A DNA stretch of 64,000 bases from Microbacterium terrae (GTDB lineage Bacteria > Actinomycetota > Actinomycetes > Actinomycetales > Microbacteriaceae): the NCBI RefSeq assembly GCF_017831975.1, contig NZ_JAFDSS010000001.1, positions 1,178,001-1,242,000 on the forward strand. Direction: 5' to 3'. Positions 1 through 8,296 of the stretch are shown here, in pieces. Numbering within the stretch: the stretch's first letter is position 1; each line of letters begins with the position of its first letter. Below the pieces are notes generated by a model, which saw only the letters and a program-made list of their open reading frames with translations, was not told the DNA's origin and made no database searches. Position numbers and translations under genes: made by a program.

Positions 1-976
1 AGGCTGCCAGTCCCGCCGCGGACAGGCGGGCGAGGTCGCCTCCGGCGAGGTCGTCCCAGGTGACGATCGCGGACGGGCGGACCGGCTCGGTGAGCCCGAA
101 ACCATCACGGAATCTGCTCGCCAGCGCGGTGGTGTGCGCGTGCACCTCGGCGATGTCGGTCGCGGCGAAGAGCGCGAGGGCCGGCGCGGCGCCGACGAAC
201 GCCTGCCATGCCGGCGAGACGTCGAATCGACGGGCGTCGGACGCGAGCGACGCCTCGCCGCCGTAGCACGACGACCAGGGGTCGGCGCCCGCGTACCAGC
301 CGGCGTGCACCGGGGTGAGCGTGGCGGCGAGCGACTCCGACACGGTGAGGAACGCCACTCCGCGCGGGGAGCACAGCCACTTGTATGCGTGGCAGACGAC
401 GGCGTCGAACATCGTGGCGTCGATCGGCAGCCAGCCGACAGCCTGGGTCGCGTCGCAGAACGTGCGGGCGTCGTGGTGCGATGCGGCGGCTGCGACCGCG
501 CCGAGGTCGGCGACCTCTCCCGTGGCCGACTGCACCGCCGAGAACGACACGAGCGCGGTGTCGGGCCTGATCGCCTCCGCGAGACCGGCGAGGGGCGCGG
601 TGCGCACGCGGAGCCCGCGGCCGGCGTGCACGAACGGCAGCACGATCGATGAGAAGTCGCCGGCCGGCACGAGCACCTCGGCGCAGTGGGGGAGCGATGC
701 GGCGATGAGCGAGGCCGCGACGGATGCCTGCGAAGCGATGGCGACCCGGTCGGGTGCGGCGCCGACGAGTGCCGCGAACAGCCCGCGCGATCGCTCCACG
801 GCATCGCTGTATGTCGTGATGTCGATGCGCCCGGCGCCGGCGGCGTCGAGATCCGCCCGCACCGCCTCGCGCGACGCGCGCGGCGGGATGCCCGTCGTGC
901 ACGCTGCCAGGTACCCGCGCCCTCCGTCGAACTCGGCGCGGGCGGCGTCGAGGGAGAGGGCGGCGGTTGCGGGCAT
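1..976 (-). CDS. Class V aminotransferase family protein (PLP enzyme), partial at window edge
   Basis: Reading the minus strand from the ATG at 976 gives an open frame that runs off the left edge without a stop, about 325 residues. It has the fold-type I, class V pattern: an early substrate loop with [11 protein letters not shown], an aspartate in [10 protein letters not shown] that would bind the PLP ring nitrogen, and HAYKWLCSP, whose Lys199 is the expected Schiff-base lysine. Kynureninase, cysteine desulfurase and isopenicillin-N-epimerase-like enzymes share this layout, so the substrate is not predictable. It is divergent from a LysR regulator, its likely controller. A CAGGCT hexamer six bases before the ATG suggests a leaderless transcript. 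Confidence 0.85.
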   Translation of the reverse strand, partial: MPATAALSLDAARAEFDGGRGYLAACTTGIPPRASREAVRADLDAAGAGRIDITTYSDAVERSRGLFAALVGAAPDRVAIASQASVAASLIAASLPHCAEVLVPAGDFSSIVLPFVHAGRGLRVRTAPLAGLAEAIRPDTALVSFSAVQSATGEVADLGAVAAAASHHDARTFCDATQAVGWLPIDATMFDAVVCHAYKWLCSPRGVAFLTVSESLAATLTPVHAGWYAGADPWSSCYGGEASLASDARRFDVSPAWQAFVGAAPALALFAATDIAEVHAHTTALASRFRDGFGLTEPVRPSAIVTWDDLAGGDLARLSAAGLAA

Positions 977-1033
977 GCATCCAGCCTGCGCTCATCGATC
1001 TCTTCCGTCTACGGCAGGTGTCGTATGCAACCG

Positions 1034-1060
1034 ATAACTCTGCGTTATGTTTTCAGGGTG
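1034..1060 (+). promoter_or_regulatory. LysR-type operator overlapping a leaderless promoter
   Basis: ATAAC-TCTGC-GTTAT at 1034-1048 is a perfect inverted repeat with 5-base arms, the size and form of a LysR box (T-N11-A core). A -10 hexamer TATGTT at 1046-1051 overlaps its right arm, and the GTG start of the regulator follows six bases later. Binding there should repress the regulator and could activate the divergent aminotransferase. Confidence 0.7.
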
Positions 1061-2008
1061 CCCAGCGACACCGCGCCGCCGTTCGACGCATCCGACCTCC
1101 GCGTGATCAAGGCGATCGCCGACACCGGCTCGATCACCTCGGCAGCCGCGCGTCTCGGCTTCAGCCAGCCCGCGGTGAGCCAGCAGCTCAGACGCCTCGA
1201 GACCAGGATCGGCGTGGCAGTGGTGGAGCGGGCCGGTCGGACGGTGCGGCTCACCGAGGCCGGTCGCGTGCTGGCGCGTCACGCCTCCGCGGTCGCGACG
1301 GCGCTGGATGCCGCGGCCGCCGAGTTGGCGGAGCTGAGCGGACTGCACGCGGCACGCGTGCGGCTGGTCGCGTTCCCCTCCGCCTCGCCCACGCTGGTGC
1401 CCCGGCTGCTCGCCGACCTCGCCCACCGGCATCCGGGCATCTCGGTAACGTACGTCGAGGCGGAGCCGCCCGAGGCTGTCGAGGCGGTGCGGGAGGACCG
1501 CGCCGACATCGCCCTCACCTTCAGCTACCCGGGCGATCGCGACGACCCGCACGGGCTCAGCGCCCGCGGGCTCGACGTGAGCACGGTCGGGTCGGACGAC
1601 CTGCTCGTCGTGCTGCCTGTCGATCACCACGCGGCAGACGCCGCGGAGGTGTCGGTCGCCGGCCTCGCCGACGAGGAGTGGATCGCCGGATGCCCGCGCT
1701 GTCGCGGTCACCTGCTCGAGCTGTGCGGCCGCGCCGGGTTCTCGCCGCGCATCGCCTTCGAGACCGACAACGTCGTCGCCGTCGAGAGTCTCGTCGCCCA
1801 GGGGATCGGGGTGGCGACGCTCCCGCGCATGGCGGCCGAGTCGTTCCCGACGCTTCCCGGGGTGGCTTTTGCGCCGTTGCCGCGCTCCGATGCGCGCACG
1901 CTCCACTCCGTCACCGCGCGCGGGGCCGACCGCGTGCCCGCGGTGCGCGTCACGCTCGGGGCGATCGCGCGGCTGCTCGCACCCGTGGCGGAAGTCGCCC
2001 GCAACTAG
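1058..2008 (+). CDS. LysR-family transcriptional regulator
   Basis: A 316-residue protein. Residues about 10-68 form the LysR winged helix-turn-helix ([33 protein letters not shown]), followed by the linker helix and a two-lobed substrate-binding domain to the C-terminus. The frame is open far upstream, but GTG 1058 is preferred: a TATGTT -10 lies exactly six bases before it and the ATAAC/GTTAT operator sits upstream, whereas an ATG at 1025 would put the operator inside the gene. It is divergent from the class V aminotransferase, which it probably controls. The effector is unknown. Its TAG stop doubles as the start of the gltX -10 hexamer. Confidence 0.9.
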   Translation: MPSDTAPPFDASDLRVIKAIADTGSITSAAARLGFSQPAVSQQLRRLETRIGVAVVERAGRTVRLTEAGRVLARHASAVATALDAAAAELAELSGLHAARVRLVAFPSASPTLVPRLLADLAHRHPGISVTYVEAEPPEAVEAVREDRADIALTFSYPGDRDDPHGLSARGLDVSTVGSDDLLVVLPVDHHAADAAEVSVAGLADEEWIAGCPRCRGHLLELCGRAGFSPRIAFETDNVVAVESLVAQGIGVATLPRMAAESFPTLPGVAFAPLPRSDARTLHSVTARGADRVPAVRVTLGAIARLLAPVAEVARN

Positions 2009-2011
2009 ACT
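2006..2011 (+). promoter_or_regulatory. gltX -10 hexamer
   Basis: TAGACT lies eight bases before the gltX ATG, implying a leaderless or very short-leader transcript. Its first three bases are the TAG stop codon of the LysR gene. Confidence 0.6.
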
Positions 2012-2019
2012 TGTCGGCG

Positions 2020-3534
2020 ATGTCTTCTTCACCCGATCCCCGCACCACGACCGCCGCCGGCGCCGACGTGCGCGTGCGCTTCTGCCCCTCGCCGACCGGC
2101 CTCCCGCACGTCGGCCTCATCCGCACTGTGCTGTTCAACTGGGCGTACGCGCGTCACAACGGCGGAAAGCTCGTCTTCCGCATCGAGGACACCGACGCCG
2201 CCCGTGACAGCGAGGAGAGCTACCAGCAGCTGCTGGATGCGCTGCGCTGGCTGGAGATCGACTGGGACGAGGGCGTCGAGGTCGGCGGACCGCACGCCCC
2301 GTACCGCCAGTCGCAGCGTCACGAGCTGTACCGCGAGGTGCTCGACAAGCTCATCTCCGCCGGCGCGGTGTACGAGTCGTACTCGACGGCCGAGGAGATC
2401 GACGCCCGCAACGAGGCGGCCGGCCGCGCCAAGCAGCTCGGATACGACAACTACGACCGCGACCTCACCGACGAGCAGAAGGCCGCCTTCCGTGCGGAGG
2501 GGCGCCAGCCCGCCTACCGCCTGCGCGTGCCCGACGAAGACCTCACCTACGTCGACCTCATCCGCGGCGAGGTGACCTTCCCGGCCGGCTCGTTCCCCGA
2601 TTTCGTCCTGGTGCGCGCCGGGGGAGTCCCGCTCTACCCGTTCGTGAACCCGGTCGACGACGCGCTCATGGGCATTACCCACGTCATCCGCGGCGAAGAC
2701 CTCATGCCCTCGACCGCCCGACAGCTGGCGCTCTACAGCGCGCTCGTCGACGCCGGGGTCACCACGTTCATCCCGCGCTTCGCGCACATGCCGCTCGTCC
2801 TCGGTGAGACCGGCAACAAGAAGCTGTCCAAGCGCGACCCGAAGGCCGACCTGTTCCTGCAGCGCGAGAAGGGCTTCATCCACGAGGGCCTGCTCAACTA
2901 CCTCTCGCTGCTGGGATGGTCGCTCAGCCACGACCGCGACGTGTTCTCGCTCGACGAGCTCATCGCCGCGTTCGACATCGTCGACGTGAACCCCAACCCC
3001 GCCCGCTTCGACCAGAAGAAGGCCGAGTCGATCAACGGCGACCACATCCGCCTGCTCGATCCCGACGACTTCGCGGCGCGGCTGGTTCCGTACCTCGTGG
3101 CCGCCGGGGTCGTCGCCGATCCGCTGACTGCCGAGCAGTCCGCGCTGCTCGCCGCCGCTGCGCCCCTCGTGCAGGAGCGGATGCAGCTGCTCGGCGATGC
3201 TCCCGGATTGCTGGGGTTCCTCTTCCGCGACGAGGTCGTGTACGACGAGGACGCTCTGGCCTCGCTGCCGGCGAACGCCGTCGAGGTTCTGGCGGCGTCG
3301 GTCAGCGCGGTCGAGGCGGTGCCCGCCGACGGCTTCACGGCCGCCGCGCTGCAGGACGCGCTCACCGCTGCGCTCATCGACGGACTCGAGCTCAAGCCGC
3401 GCGTCGCGTACGGCCCGCTCCGCGTCGCCGTGAGCGGTCGTCGCGTGTCGCCGCCGCTGTTCGAGTCGATGGAGCTCCTGGGGAAAGAGGCGTCGGTCGC
3501 GCGCCTGGCGGCCCTGCGCGACGCGCGCGGGTGA
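2020..3534 (+). CDS. gltX: Glutamyl-tRNA synthetase
   Basis: Attaches glutamate to tRNA-Glu in the cytoplasm. In actinobacteria the enzyme is usually non-discriminating and also charges tRNA-Gln, with GatCAB amidating the product. The 504-residue length is normal. The class I Rossmann core has PSPTG at 23-27 followed by the HIGH-equivalent HVGL, an RIEDTD strand, and the KMSKS-equivalent KLSKRD near residue 268. The C-terminal half is the helical anticodon-binding region. ATG 2020 is chosen because a TAGACT -10 sits just upstream and conserved GluRS sequence begins directly after it. A tRNA-Gln follows, and two tRNA-Glu genes lie about 10 kb on. Confidence 0.97.
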   Translation: MSSSPDPRTTTAAGADVRVRFCPSPTGLPHVGLIRTVLFNWAYARHNGGKLVFRIEDTDAARDSEESYQQLLDALRWLEIDWDEGVEVGGPHAPYRQSQRHELYREVLDKLISAGAVYESYSTAEEIDARNEAAGRAKQLGYDNYDRDLTDEQKAAFRAEGRQPAYRLRVPDEDLTYVDLIRGEVTFPAGSFPDFVLVRAGGVPLYPFVNPVDDALMGITHVIRGEDLMPSTARQLALYSALVDAGVTTFIPRFAHMPLVLGETGNKKLSKRDPKADLFLQREKGFIHEGLLNYLSLLGWSLSHDRDVFSLDELIAAFDIVDVNPNPARFDQKKAESINGDHIRLLDPDDFAARLVPYLVAAGVVADPLTAEQSALLAAAAPLVQERMQLLGDAPGLLGFLFRDEVVYDEDALASLPANAVEVLAASVSAVEAVPADGFTAAALQDALTAALIDGLELKPRVAYGPLRVAVSGRRVSPPLFESMELLGKEASVARLAALRDARG

Positions 3535-3542
3535 CGCTCGGT

Positions 3543-3571
3543 TTGGCAGTCGTGCCCGTGTCGCGTAGACT
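3543..3571 (+). promoter_or_regulatory. tRNA-Gln promoter
   Basis: A -35 TTGGCA at 3543-3548 and a -10 TAGACT at 3566-3571 are separated by 17 bases, a near-consensus housekeeping promoter. Transcription would begin about 25 bases before the tRNA. Confidence 0.75.
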
Positions 3572-3602
3572 CAATCCTCGGCACGGCTTCGGCTGACAGC
3601 CT

Positions 3603-3674
3603 TGGGGTATGGTGTAATTGGCAACACGGCGGTTTCTGGTTCCGTTGTTCTTGGTTCGAGTCCAGGTACCCCAG
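3603..3674 (+). tRNA. tRNA-Gln (anticodon CTG)
   Basis: A 72-base cloverleaf. The acceptor TGGGGTA pairs with TACCCCA at 3667-3673 and G3674 is the discriminator base. The D-arm stem is GTGT/ACAC, the T-arm carries GGTTCGAGTCC, and the anticodon loop TTCTGGT gives CTG, which reads the CAG codon. Position 31:39 is a U-U mismatch. The CCA end is not encoded. Its place directly after gltX suits a non-discriminating GluRS that must also charge this tRNA. Confidence 0.95.
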
Positions 3675-3679
3675 CAAGA

Positions 3680-3713
3680 CGAAAAACCCCCGCTCAGGCG
3701 GGGGTTTTCGTTT
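3680..3713 (+). terminator. Intrinsic terminator after tRNA-Gln
   Basis: A stem of at least 11 base pairs (AAAACCCCCGC with GCGGGGGTTTT, loop TCAG) is followed by TTTTCGTTT. It is the clearest rho-independent terminator in the window. Confidence 0.9.
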
Positions 3714-3817
3714 GTTGCAGGATTCACCAGCAGAACCCACTCTCCTTCAGAGGCCCTCTCACCCGTCTGACTCGGGCCCGGGATCAGCGACGGGACACGT
3801 CCGCTATGTCTGCGGCG

Positions 3818-3823
3818 TACGCT
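3818..3823 (+). promoter_or_regulatory. Leaderless -10 of the 65-residue hypothetical gene
   Basis: TACGCT is followed by exactly six bases and then ATG 3830, the spacing used by many genes in this window. It is the main evidence that the small gene is real. Confidence 0.5.
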
Positions 3824-3829
3824 CGGTGT

Positions 3830-4027
3830 ATGGATCCGCCGAACGTGTGCACCGCCAGGTTCGACGAGGTGGTCACCGGCGGACGCCGCTGGGCTACTGT
3901 CGGCATCGAAATCCTCGCCCGGGAGTCCGACGGATCGGTTCCCACCGCCGCGTGGTTCCGCGGCGAGGAGTATCGCCTGGAGATCGAGGATGAAGAGGGC
4001 GTGGCGATCTATGTGAGACGCCGCTAG
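3830..4027 (+). CDS. Small hypothetical protein (65 aa)
   Basis: I do not recognise this protein. It is an acidic soluble polypeptide starting MDPPNVCTARFDEVV, with alternating strand-like stretches (RRWATVGIEIL, EYRLEIEDEEGVAIYVRR) and no membrane segment. The ATG at 3830 follows a TACGCT hexamer by six bases, supporting a leaderless transcript; an in-frame ATG at 3806 lacks that support. It stands alone between the tRNA-Gln terminator and the GAF-ANTAR gene. Confidence 0.55.
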   Translation: MDPPNVCTARFDEVVTGGRRWATVGIEILARESDGSVPTAAWFRGEEYRLEIEDEEGVAIYVRRR

Positions 4028-4050
4028 GAGATGACGGAACCGATCATCTC
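4025..4050 (+). terminator. Weak hairpin after the 65-residue gene
   Basis: An 8-base inverted repeat (GGAGATGA with TCATCTCC) follows the stop codon, with no T-run. It may be a weak or factor-dependent terminator. I see nothing else in the rest of the gap to 4214. Confidence 0.35.
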
Positions 4051-4214
4051 CGACCGGACGTGCGTTGCGTCCTGGCGCTGAAGACGGGGCGCCTTGGCTG
4101 TGGGCCGCGTTCATCGGCACCGGGACCCGATCGCCCTTCCGGCGACGGCGACAGCCTCGGTCACGCCATCCGACTACCCGCGCTCTCGACCTCGGCCTGT
4201 GACAGGGCACCGCC

Positions 4215-4220
4215 TAGGAT
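4215..4220 (+). promoter_or_regulatory. Leaderless -10 of the GAF-ANTAR gene
   Basis: TAGGAT lies six bases before ATG 4227, the first of two adjacent ATG codons. Confidence 0.6.
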
Positions 4221-4226
4221 GACGTC

Positions 4227-4940
4227 ATGATGGCGCCGACACGCGAGCTTCAGCTGCTGGAGCTCTTCGTCGCCCTGGCCGACTCCCTTGTCGACGACTT
4301 CGACGTCGTCGACCTCCTCCAGCGGCTCGTTGACGAGTGCATCTCGCTCTTCGATGCGGCGGCGGCAGGCATCCTCCTCCTCGGTCCGTCGGATGAGCTT
4401 GAGGTGATCGTCTCGACGAGCGAGCGGAGCGAGCTCGTGGAGCTGATGCAGCTGAGGGTGGGGGAGGGTCCGTGCGTCGAGGCGGTGACGACCGGGGCGG
4501 TGGTCTCCGTCGACGACATCGACGCGATCGCCGACCGCTGGCCGGCTTTCGCGGCTGATGCCCGCGCCTCCGGATTCGCAGCGATCCACGCGATTCCGCT
4601 GCGGTTGCGCGACTCGACGCTCGGATCATTGAACCTCTTACGGGATGAACCGGGTGCGCTCAATGCGGCCGATGCCGCGGCCGCCCGGGCGCTGGCGGAC
4701 ATCGCCACGATCAGCATCCTGCAGCAGCGGCTGGTCGAGGAGTCCGAGCTCACGCAGGCGCAGCTCCAGCGGGCGCTGGACAGCCGGGTGGTGATCGAGC
4801 AGGCCAAAGGATATCTCGCTCAGCGACAGCACATCGACATGGACGAGGCGTTCGCGCGAATCCGGAGTCAGGCGCGCTCGACGCAGGCTCGAATCGGCGT
4901 CATCGCCGCCGACATCATCGCGGGGCGACTGCTCCTGTGA
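4227..4940 (+). CDS. GAF and ANTAR domain regulator (predicted RNA-binding antiterminator)
   Basis: A 237-residue cytoplasmic protein. Residues about 10-165 form a GAF sensor domain (LVDECISLFDAAAAGILLL, VGEGPCVEAVTTG). The C-terminal 60 residues are an ANTAR domain: a three-helix bundle with ALDSRVVIEQAKGYLAQRQ, then MDEAFARIRSQAR, carrying the conserved Ala and aromatic core. ANTAR proteins bind paired hexaloop hairpins in nascent RNA and block termination, while the GAF domain responds to an unknown small ligand or redox signal. Such proteins are often stress-linked in actinobacteria. No ANTAR target is obvious nearby. Its last 26 bases overlap the convergent desaturase gene. Confidence 0.88.
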   Translation: MMAPTRELQLLELFVALADSLVDDFDVVDLLQRLVDECISLFDAAAAGILLLGPSDELEVIVSTSERSELVELMQLRVGEGPCVEAVTTGAVVSVDDIDAIADRWPAFAADARASGFAAIHAIPLRLRDSTLGSLNLLRDEPGALNAADAAAARALADIATISILQQRLVEESELTQAQLQRALDSRVVIEQAKGYLAQRQHIDMDEAFARIRSQARSTQARIGVIAADIIAGRLLL

Positions 4941-6075
4941 CCGCGCCCGGGCGCCGCCCGCTGGCGGGTTCCGGCTCAGGGGTCTGCCGCTGCTGGAGGA
5001 GCGGACACTCGAAGGGGTCACGCTCGCCGAGCCCCACTCTGTTGATGTAGCGGACGACGATTCCGTAGGACTGCCAGAGGCCCGTCTCCGTGTAGGCGAC
5101 GCCGTGCTCCCGGCAGTAGGCGCTGATCATCGCCGACGCCTCGCGGAGGTGCGGCCGGGGCATCGACGGGAACAGGTGATGCTCGATCTGGTAGTTGAGC
5201 CCTCCCATGACGGTGTCCAGCAGCCGGCCGCCTCGGATGTTCCGGCTCATCAGAACCTGACGACGGAGGAAGTCCACCTTCCGGTCGGCGGGGACGAGCG
5301 GCATCCCCTTGTGGTTCGGGGCGAACACCATACCCATGTAGAGGCCGAACACCCCGAGTTGAACGCCGATGAAGGCGAGGGCGACCCCCGGTGACAGCAC
5401 CAAGAACACCAGCGCGACCAACCCGACGATCCGGACGGTGAGAAAGGCGATCTCGATCGGACGGCGACGCAGCGGTTCTCGCGAGAACACTCGACGCACG
5501 CTCGATGCGTGCAGCGACAGCCCTTCCAGCAGCAGAATCGGGAAGAACAGCACCCCCTGGTGTGCGATGAGCCAGCGCAGGGGTCCGCTGCGGCTCGCGC
5601 GCCGACGGTCCGCCTGCTCAGACGTGAACGCGATGACGGGCAGTTCGATGTCGGGGTCGCTGCCGATCTTGTTCGGGTTGGCGTGATGTCGCGTGTGCTT
5701 GTGCTGCCACCACCCGTAGCTCATTCCCACGAGCAGATCTGCGATCACCAAGGTGGTCCAGTCGTTCCACCGGCCGGAGCGGAAGATCTGCCGGTGTGCA
5801 GCATCGTGCCCGAGCATGGCAACCTGCGTGAGCACGACGGCCAGCACGGTCGCAGTCACCAGCTGCCACCAGGTGTCGCCGATGAGGATGAACCCGGTGA
5901 GCACGCCCGCGATGGCGATCGGGGCCGCGACGAGCTTCGTCCAGTAATAGCCGTAACGACGACGCATGAAGCCGCTTCGGTTCACGATCTGCGCAAGCTC
6001 CGTGTAGGGAATCGGCGCCTTCGGGGTCGCGGACCGCACGGATGCGGCGATCGATCCGGACGGGGAGATGGTCAT
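4915..6075 (-). CDS. Membrane fatty acid desaturase
   Basis: A 386-residue di-iron membrane enzyme that introduces a double bond into acyl chains, DesA3/linoleoyl-CoA desaturase type. All three histidine boxes are present: HDAAH, HKHTRHH and QIEHH. Hydrophobic pairs fit a four-helix topology (AAPIAIAGVLTGFILIGD; ATVLAVVLTQVAML; IAFLTVRIVGLVALVFLVL). ATG 6075 is chosen because AGGAG stands eight bases upstream; the frame is open for ten more codons. No ferredoxin or reductase partner is adjacent, so electrons must come from elsewhere. It is transcribed away from an unknown gene at 6345. In related bacteria such enzymes adjust membrane fluidity. Confidence 0.92.
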   Translation of the reverse strand: MTISPSGSIAASVRSATPKAPIPYTELAQIVNRSGFMRRRYGYYWTKLVAAPIAIAGVLTGFILIGDTWWQLVTATVLAVVLTQVAMLGHDAAHRQIFRSGRWNDWTTLVIADLLVGMSYGWWQHKHTRHHANPNKIGSDPDIELPVIAFTSEQADRRRASRSGPLRWLIAHQGVLFFPILLLEGLSLHASSVRRVFSREPLRRRPIEIAFLTVRIVGLVALVFLVLSPGVALAFIGVQLGVFGLYMGMVFAPNHKGMPLVPADRKVDFLRRQVLMSRNIRGGRLLDTVMGGLNYQIEHHLFPSMPRPHLREASAMISAYCREHGVAYTETGLWQSYGIVVRYINRVGLGERDPFECPLLQQRQTPEPEPASGRRPGAVTGAVAPR

Positions 6076-6344
6076 CTTGGTGCTCCTGTCATGTGAAGCG
6101 CGCACAGATCGTGTCGCATCAATGACGAAGTCCGGGCCATCTGTGCTCAGGATATCCCCGTAGCGCGGTCCCCTCGCGGGGTCACGGTGAACGCACAGGT
6201 AGGCGACCGGAGGCGAGATCGCGGACGCCGGCGGGCGCGATCGAGAGACGCTGGATGGGCGCAGCCAGATCCGGCGCCGCCGACGACGCGCGCGAGGTTC
6301 GCGGAACCTGTATGCCGCACATGTTGGGGGCGTACCGTCAGGTC
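6076..6344. other. Divergent intergenic region
   Basis: This stretch between the desaturase and the gene at 6345 holds the desaturase ribosome binding site (minus strand, next to 6075) and the -10 TACCGT of the rightward gene at 6333-6338. I see no coding frame or repeat in the rest. Confidence 0.5.
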
Positions 6345-6836
6345 ATGAAGACGCAGACAGGAACGAGCGGTGCAGACGCCGCGGCGCTGGGCCTGGGATC
6401 GGTGCTGGTGGGCTCCTTGCCTGCAGCGCTGATGACAGAGGGTGCCCCCGATCGTTACACGGTGGAGGCGGTGTTCAGCCGCCGTCCCGAGCAGGAAGAG
6501 GTGACGGCGATCCTCGGCGACGAGACTCGCGACTACCTCACCAAGTGGGGATACCGCAATGTCGAGGTGACAGTCTCCGATCGCCGCTTGGAGATCGCGA
6601 ACACGAACCTGGAAGAGTTGCGGGACGGGCTGGCGGGTGTGCTCGCTGATCGGCTGGCCGACATCAGCGCGGGCGTTCGCACGACGCGGGAGATCGCCGC
6701 CGCCCGGTTCGCCGATGCAATCGCCAGTGAGCATGATCGCGCGACGGCGGTGACAGCACTGGCGGAGTCGGTGGCGTTCACGACCACGGGGAGCACGCAA
6801 GCGCATGCGCCTGACGATGGCCGAGTCCACGCCTGA
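6345..6836 (+). CDS. Hypothetical protein (163 aa)
   Basis: I do not recognise the family. The N-terminal 35 residues contain a mildly hydrophobic glycine-alanine stretch (LGLGSVLVGSLPAALM). A predicted alpha/beta region follows (YTVEAVFSRRPEQEEVTAIL, YRNVEVTVSDRRLEIANTNLEEL) and then a long helical C-terminal half. ATG 6345 follows a TACCGT hexamer by exactly six bases, pointing to a leaderless transcript. The HIRAN-like gene starts 56 bases downstream on the same strand and may be co-transcribed. Confidence 0.75.
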   Translation: MKTQTGTSGADAAALGLGSVLVGSLPAALMTEGAPDRYTVEAVFSRRPEQEEVTAILGDETRDYLTKWGYRNVEVTVSDRRLEIANTNLEELRDGLAGVLADRLADISAGVRTTREIAAARFADAIASEHDRATAVTALAESVAFTTTGSTQAHAPDDGRVHA

Positions 6837-6892
6837 CCGACCAGGTGCACGTCAGCGCGCGTTTGCAATCGCCGGCCCGACGAGAGGTGCTC

Positions 6893-7387
6893 ATGTCCGC
6901 ATGGTGGGAAGAGCTCGTCCATGCGGTCACGGGGCGTGTCCAACGCCACGATGACCTGCCAGACCTGCGACGGTTGGCGGCGCGGCCCGTCGCATTGGAG
7001 CGGACGCAGTACCTCGTCAACGATCGCGAGCGCCAGGGGCGTGAGCGTCGCGCCTACGTCCTTCGGCGCGAACCGGACAACTCGCGAGGGTCGGTCGACA
7101 TCGCCGTGTTCTCCAACGGGCGCAACGTGGGCTACCTGCCGACGGATGTGGCGGGGGAAGTGCGGCCGTTCCTCGACCGTATCGGAGGCGCCGCCATCGT
7201 CAACGGTGCCGGAATGAAGGCCGGAAGTATCCGGCTCTGGGTCGATCTGCCCACGCGGCGCGCGCTCCACGGGTTCGTCGCCGCGGAGGCGGCGCACGTG
7301 GCGGACACCACCGAACGACTGGAGACAGCGGGAGGGAGCGAATCGGACCGGCAGAAGTTCGCCCGCTTCAGTCGAGCGGAGCAGTGA
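6893..7387 (+). CDS. HIRAN-like domain protein (164 aa)
   Basis: The central part reads LRREPDNSRGSVDIAVF then GRNVGYLPTDVAGEVRPFL. This matches the HIRAN pattern of a basic/acidic EP-N motif, an AV-F strand and a G-x-x-VGYLP-x-x-A turn. HIRAN domains bind DNA ends in some helicases, but stand-alone bacterial versions have no assigned role. The start at 6893 has GAGAGG seven bases upstream. The protein is otherwise charged and soluble. Its neighbour at 6345 is unknown, and the pair could form a small operon. The domain assignment rests on motif resemblance only. Confidence 0.6.
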   Translation: MSAWWEELVHAVTGRVQRHDDLPDLRRLAARPVALERTQYLVNDRERQGRERRAYVLRREPDNSRGSVDIAVFSNGRNVGYLPTDVAGEVRPFLDRIGGAAIVNGAGMKAGSIRLWVDLPTRRALHGFVAAEAAHVADTTERLETAGGSESDRQKFARFSRAEQ

Positions 7388-7459
7388 AGCCGGACTCGCG
7401 GACCGCGACCACAATCACCGCCGGTCCGACCGAGCGGCGTGCTGTGGATAATGAGTCCC

Positions 7460-8296
7460 ATGGATGCCGCGGCTCGCACGCCGGAACGCTCCGACGACGA
7501 CTCGGCGCGCGAGCTCGATCGACTGAGGCGTCGTGCGTACGGCCCCGACGCGGACATCACCGCTGACGCCGCGGCGCAGTTCCGGCTCGCACAGCTCGAG
7601 GCCGCCCGGCGTGCGCCTCCCGGCCCGCTCGAGGATGACCGGTCGGCGTCGCCCCCACCGACGACGGCCGCCCCGAGTGAGGGGGCGGCACCGAGCGCGG
7701 GTCACGTCGACTCGACGGCATCTCCGGACGCCGCACCACAGGCGCGCGGTCCGCATGCGGCAGCGCCGCACAGGTCCCGGAAGCGCGCCAGGGTGGGCAT
7801 GCTCATCGCGGCGGGCGCTGTCCTCTTCACCCTCGGAATCACGATCGGCGTCTTCTGGCCGACCTCGTCCGACAACCCCGACGACACGCCGGACGCGGTG
7901 CTGGACATCTCCAGCGATCCACAGCCCTGGCGTGACCAGTGGGATCGCGCACTCGACTTCTGGGGCCTCACCGCGGGATCGATGGTCCCGTACGAGCAGT
8001 TCGCGGGTCTCGGCGTCTGGACGGGGCACGCCGCAGGCGATGCCCGGTGCCTCGTGCTCACGCAGGAGGAGGCGATCGTGACCGCGACGTGTGCGAGCGC
8101 GGGCCTCGACCCGATCTTCGACCTCACGGTCGGGCGCGATGTCGCCGCCGACTCGGGCACCGGTCTGCCGGAGGGCACCGTGCTGCGCTTCCGCGCCGAC
8201 GACGGTGAGGTCGCGGTCTGGGTGCGTCAGCCGGCGGGCCAGGTGGGGGAATCCGCCCCGAGCTCCTCCGCGGTCTCGGTGCCCAGCCGCGCATAG
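7460..8296 (+). CDS. Single-pass membrane protein of unknown function
   Basis: A 278-residue protein. The N-terminal 110 residues are polar and proline/alanine-rich, preceded by a helix with RELDRLRRRAYGPDADI that resembles a helical intracellular motif. One transmembrane segment (VGMLIAAGAVLFTLGITIGVFW) follows an RKRAR anchor, and the roughly 145-residue C-terminal domain should lie outside (inside-positive rule). I do not recognise that domain. GATAAT at 7447-7452 is a good -10 seven bases before ATG 7460, so the transcript is probably leaderless. Its 3' end overlaps the convergent phosphotransferase gene by 70 bases. Confidence 0.78.
   Translation: MDAAARTPERSDDDSARELDRLRRRAYGPDADITADAAAQFRLAQLEAARRAPPGPLEDDRSASPPPTTAAPSEGAAPSAGHVDSTASPDAAPQARGPHAAAPHRSRKRARVGMLIAAGAVLFTLGITIGVFWPTSSDNPDDTPDAVLDISSDPQPWRDQWDRALDFWGLTAGSMVPYEQFAGLGVWTGHAAGDARCLVLTQEEAIVTATCASAGLDPIFDLTVGRDVAADSGTGLPEGTVLRFRADDGEVAVWVRQPAGQVGESAPSSSAVSVPSRA

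Noticed and set aside
105..995. Long Arg-rich minus-strand frame (296 codons)
   Set aside because: Composition is dominated by Arg, Ala, Gly and Pro, typical of a shadow frame in high-GC DNA. The true gene is the class V aminotransferase in another minus-strand frame running off the left edge.
3712..3993. Alternative 93-codon frame over the 65-residue gene
   Set aside because: It starts inside the tail of the tRNA-Gln terminator, has no start signal and has an Arg/Gly/Val-rich shadow composition. The other frame has a leaderless promoter.
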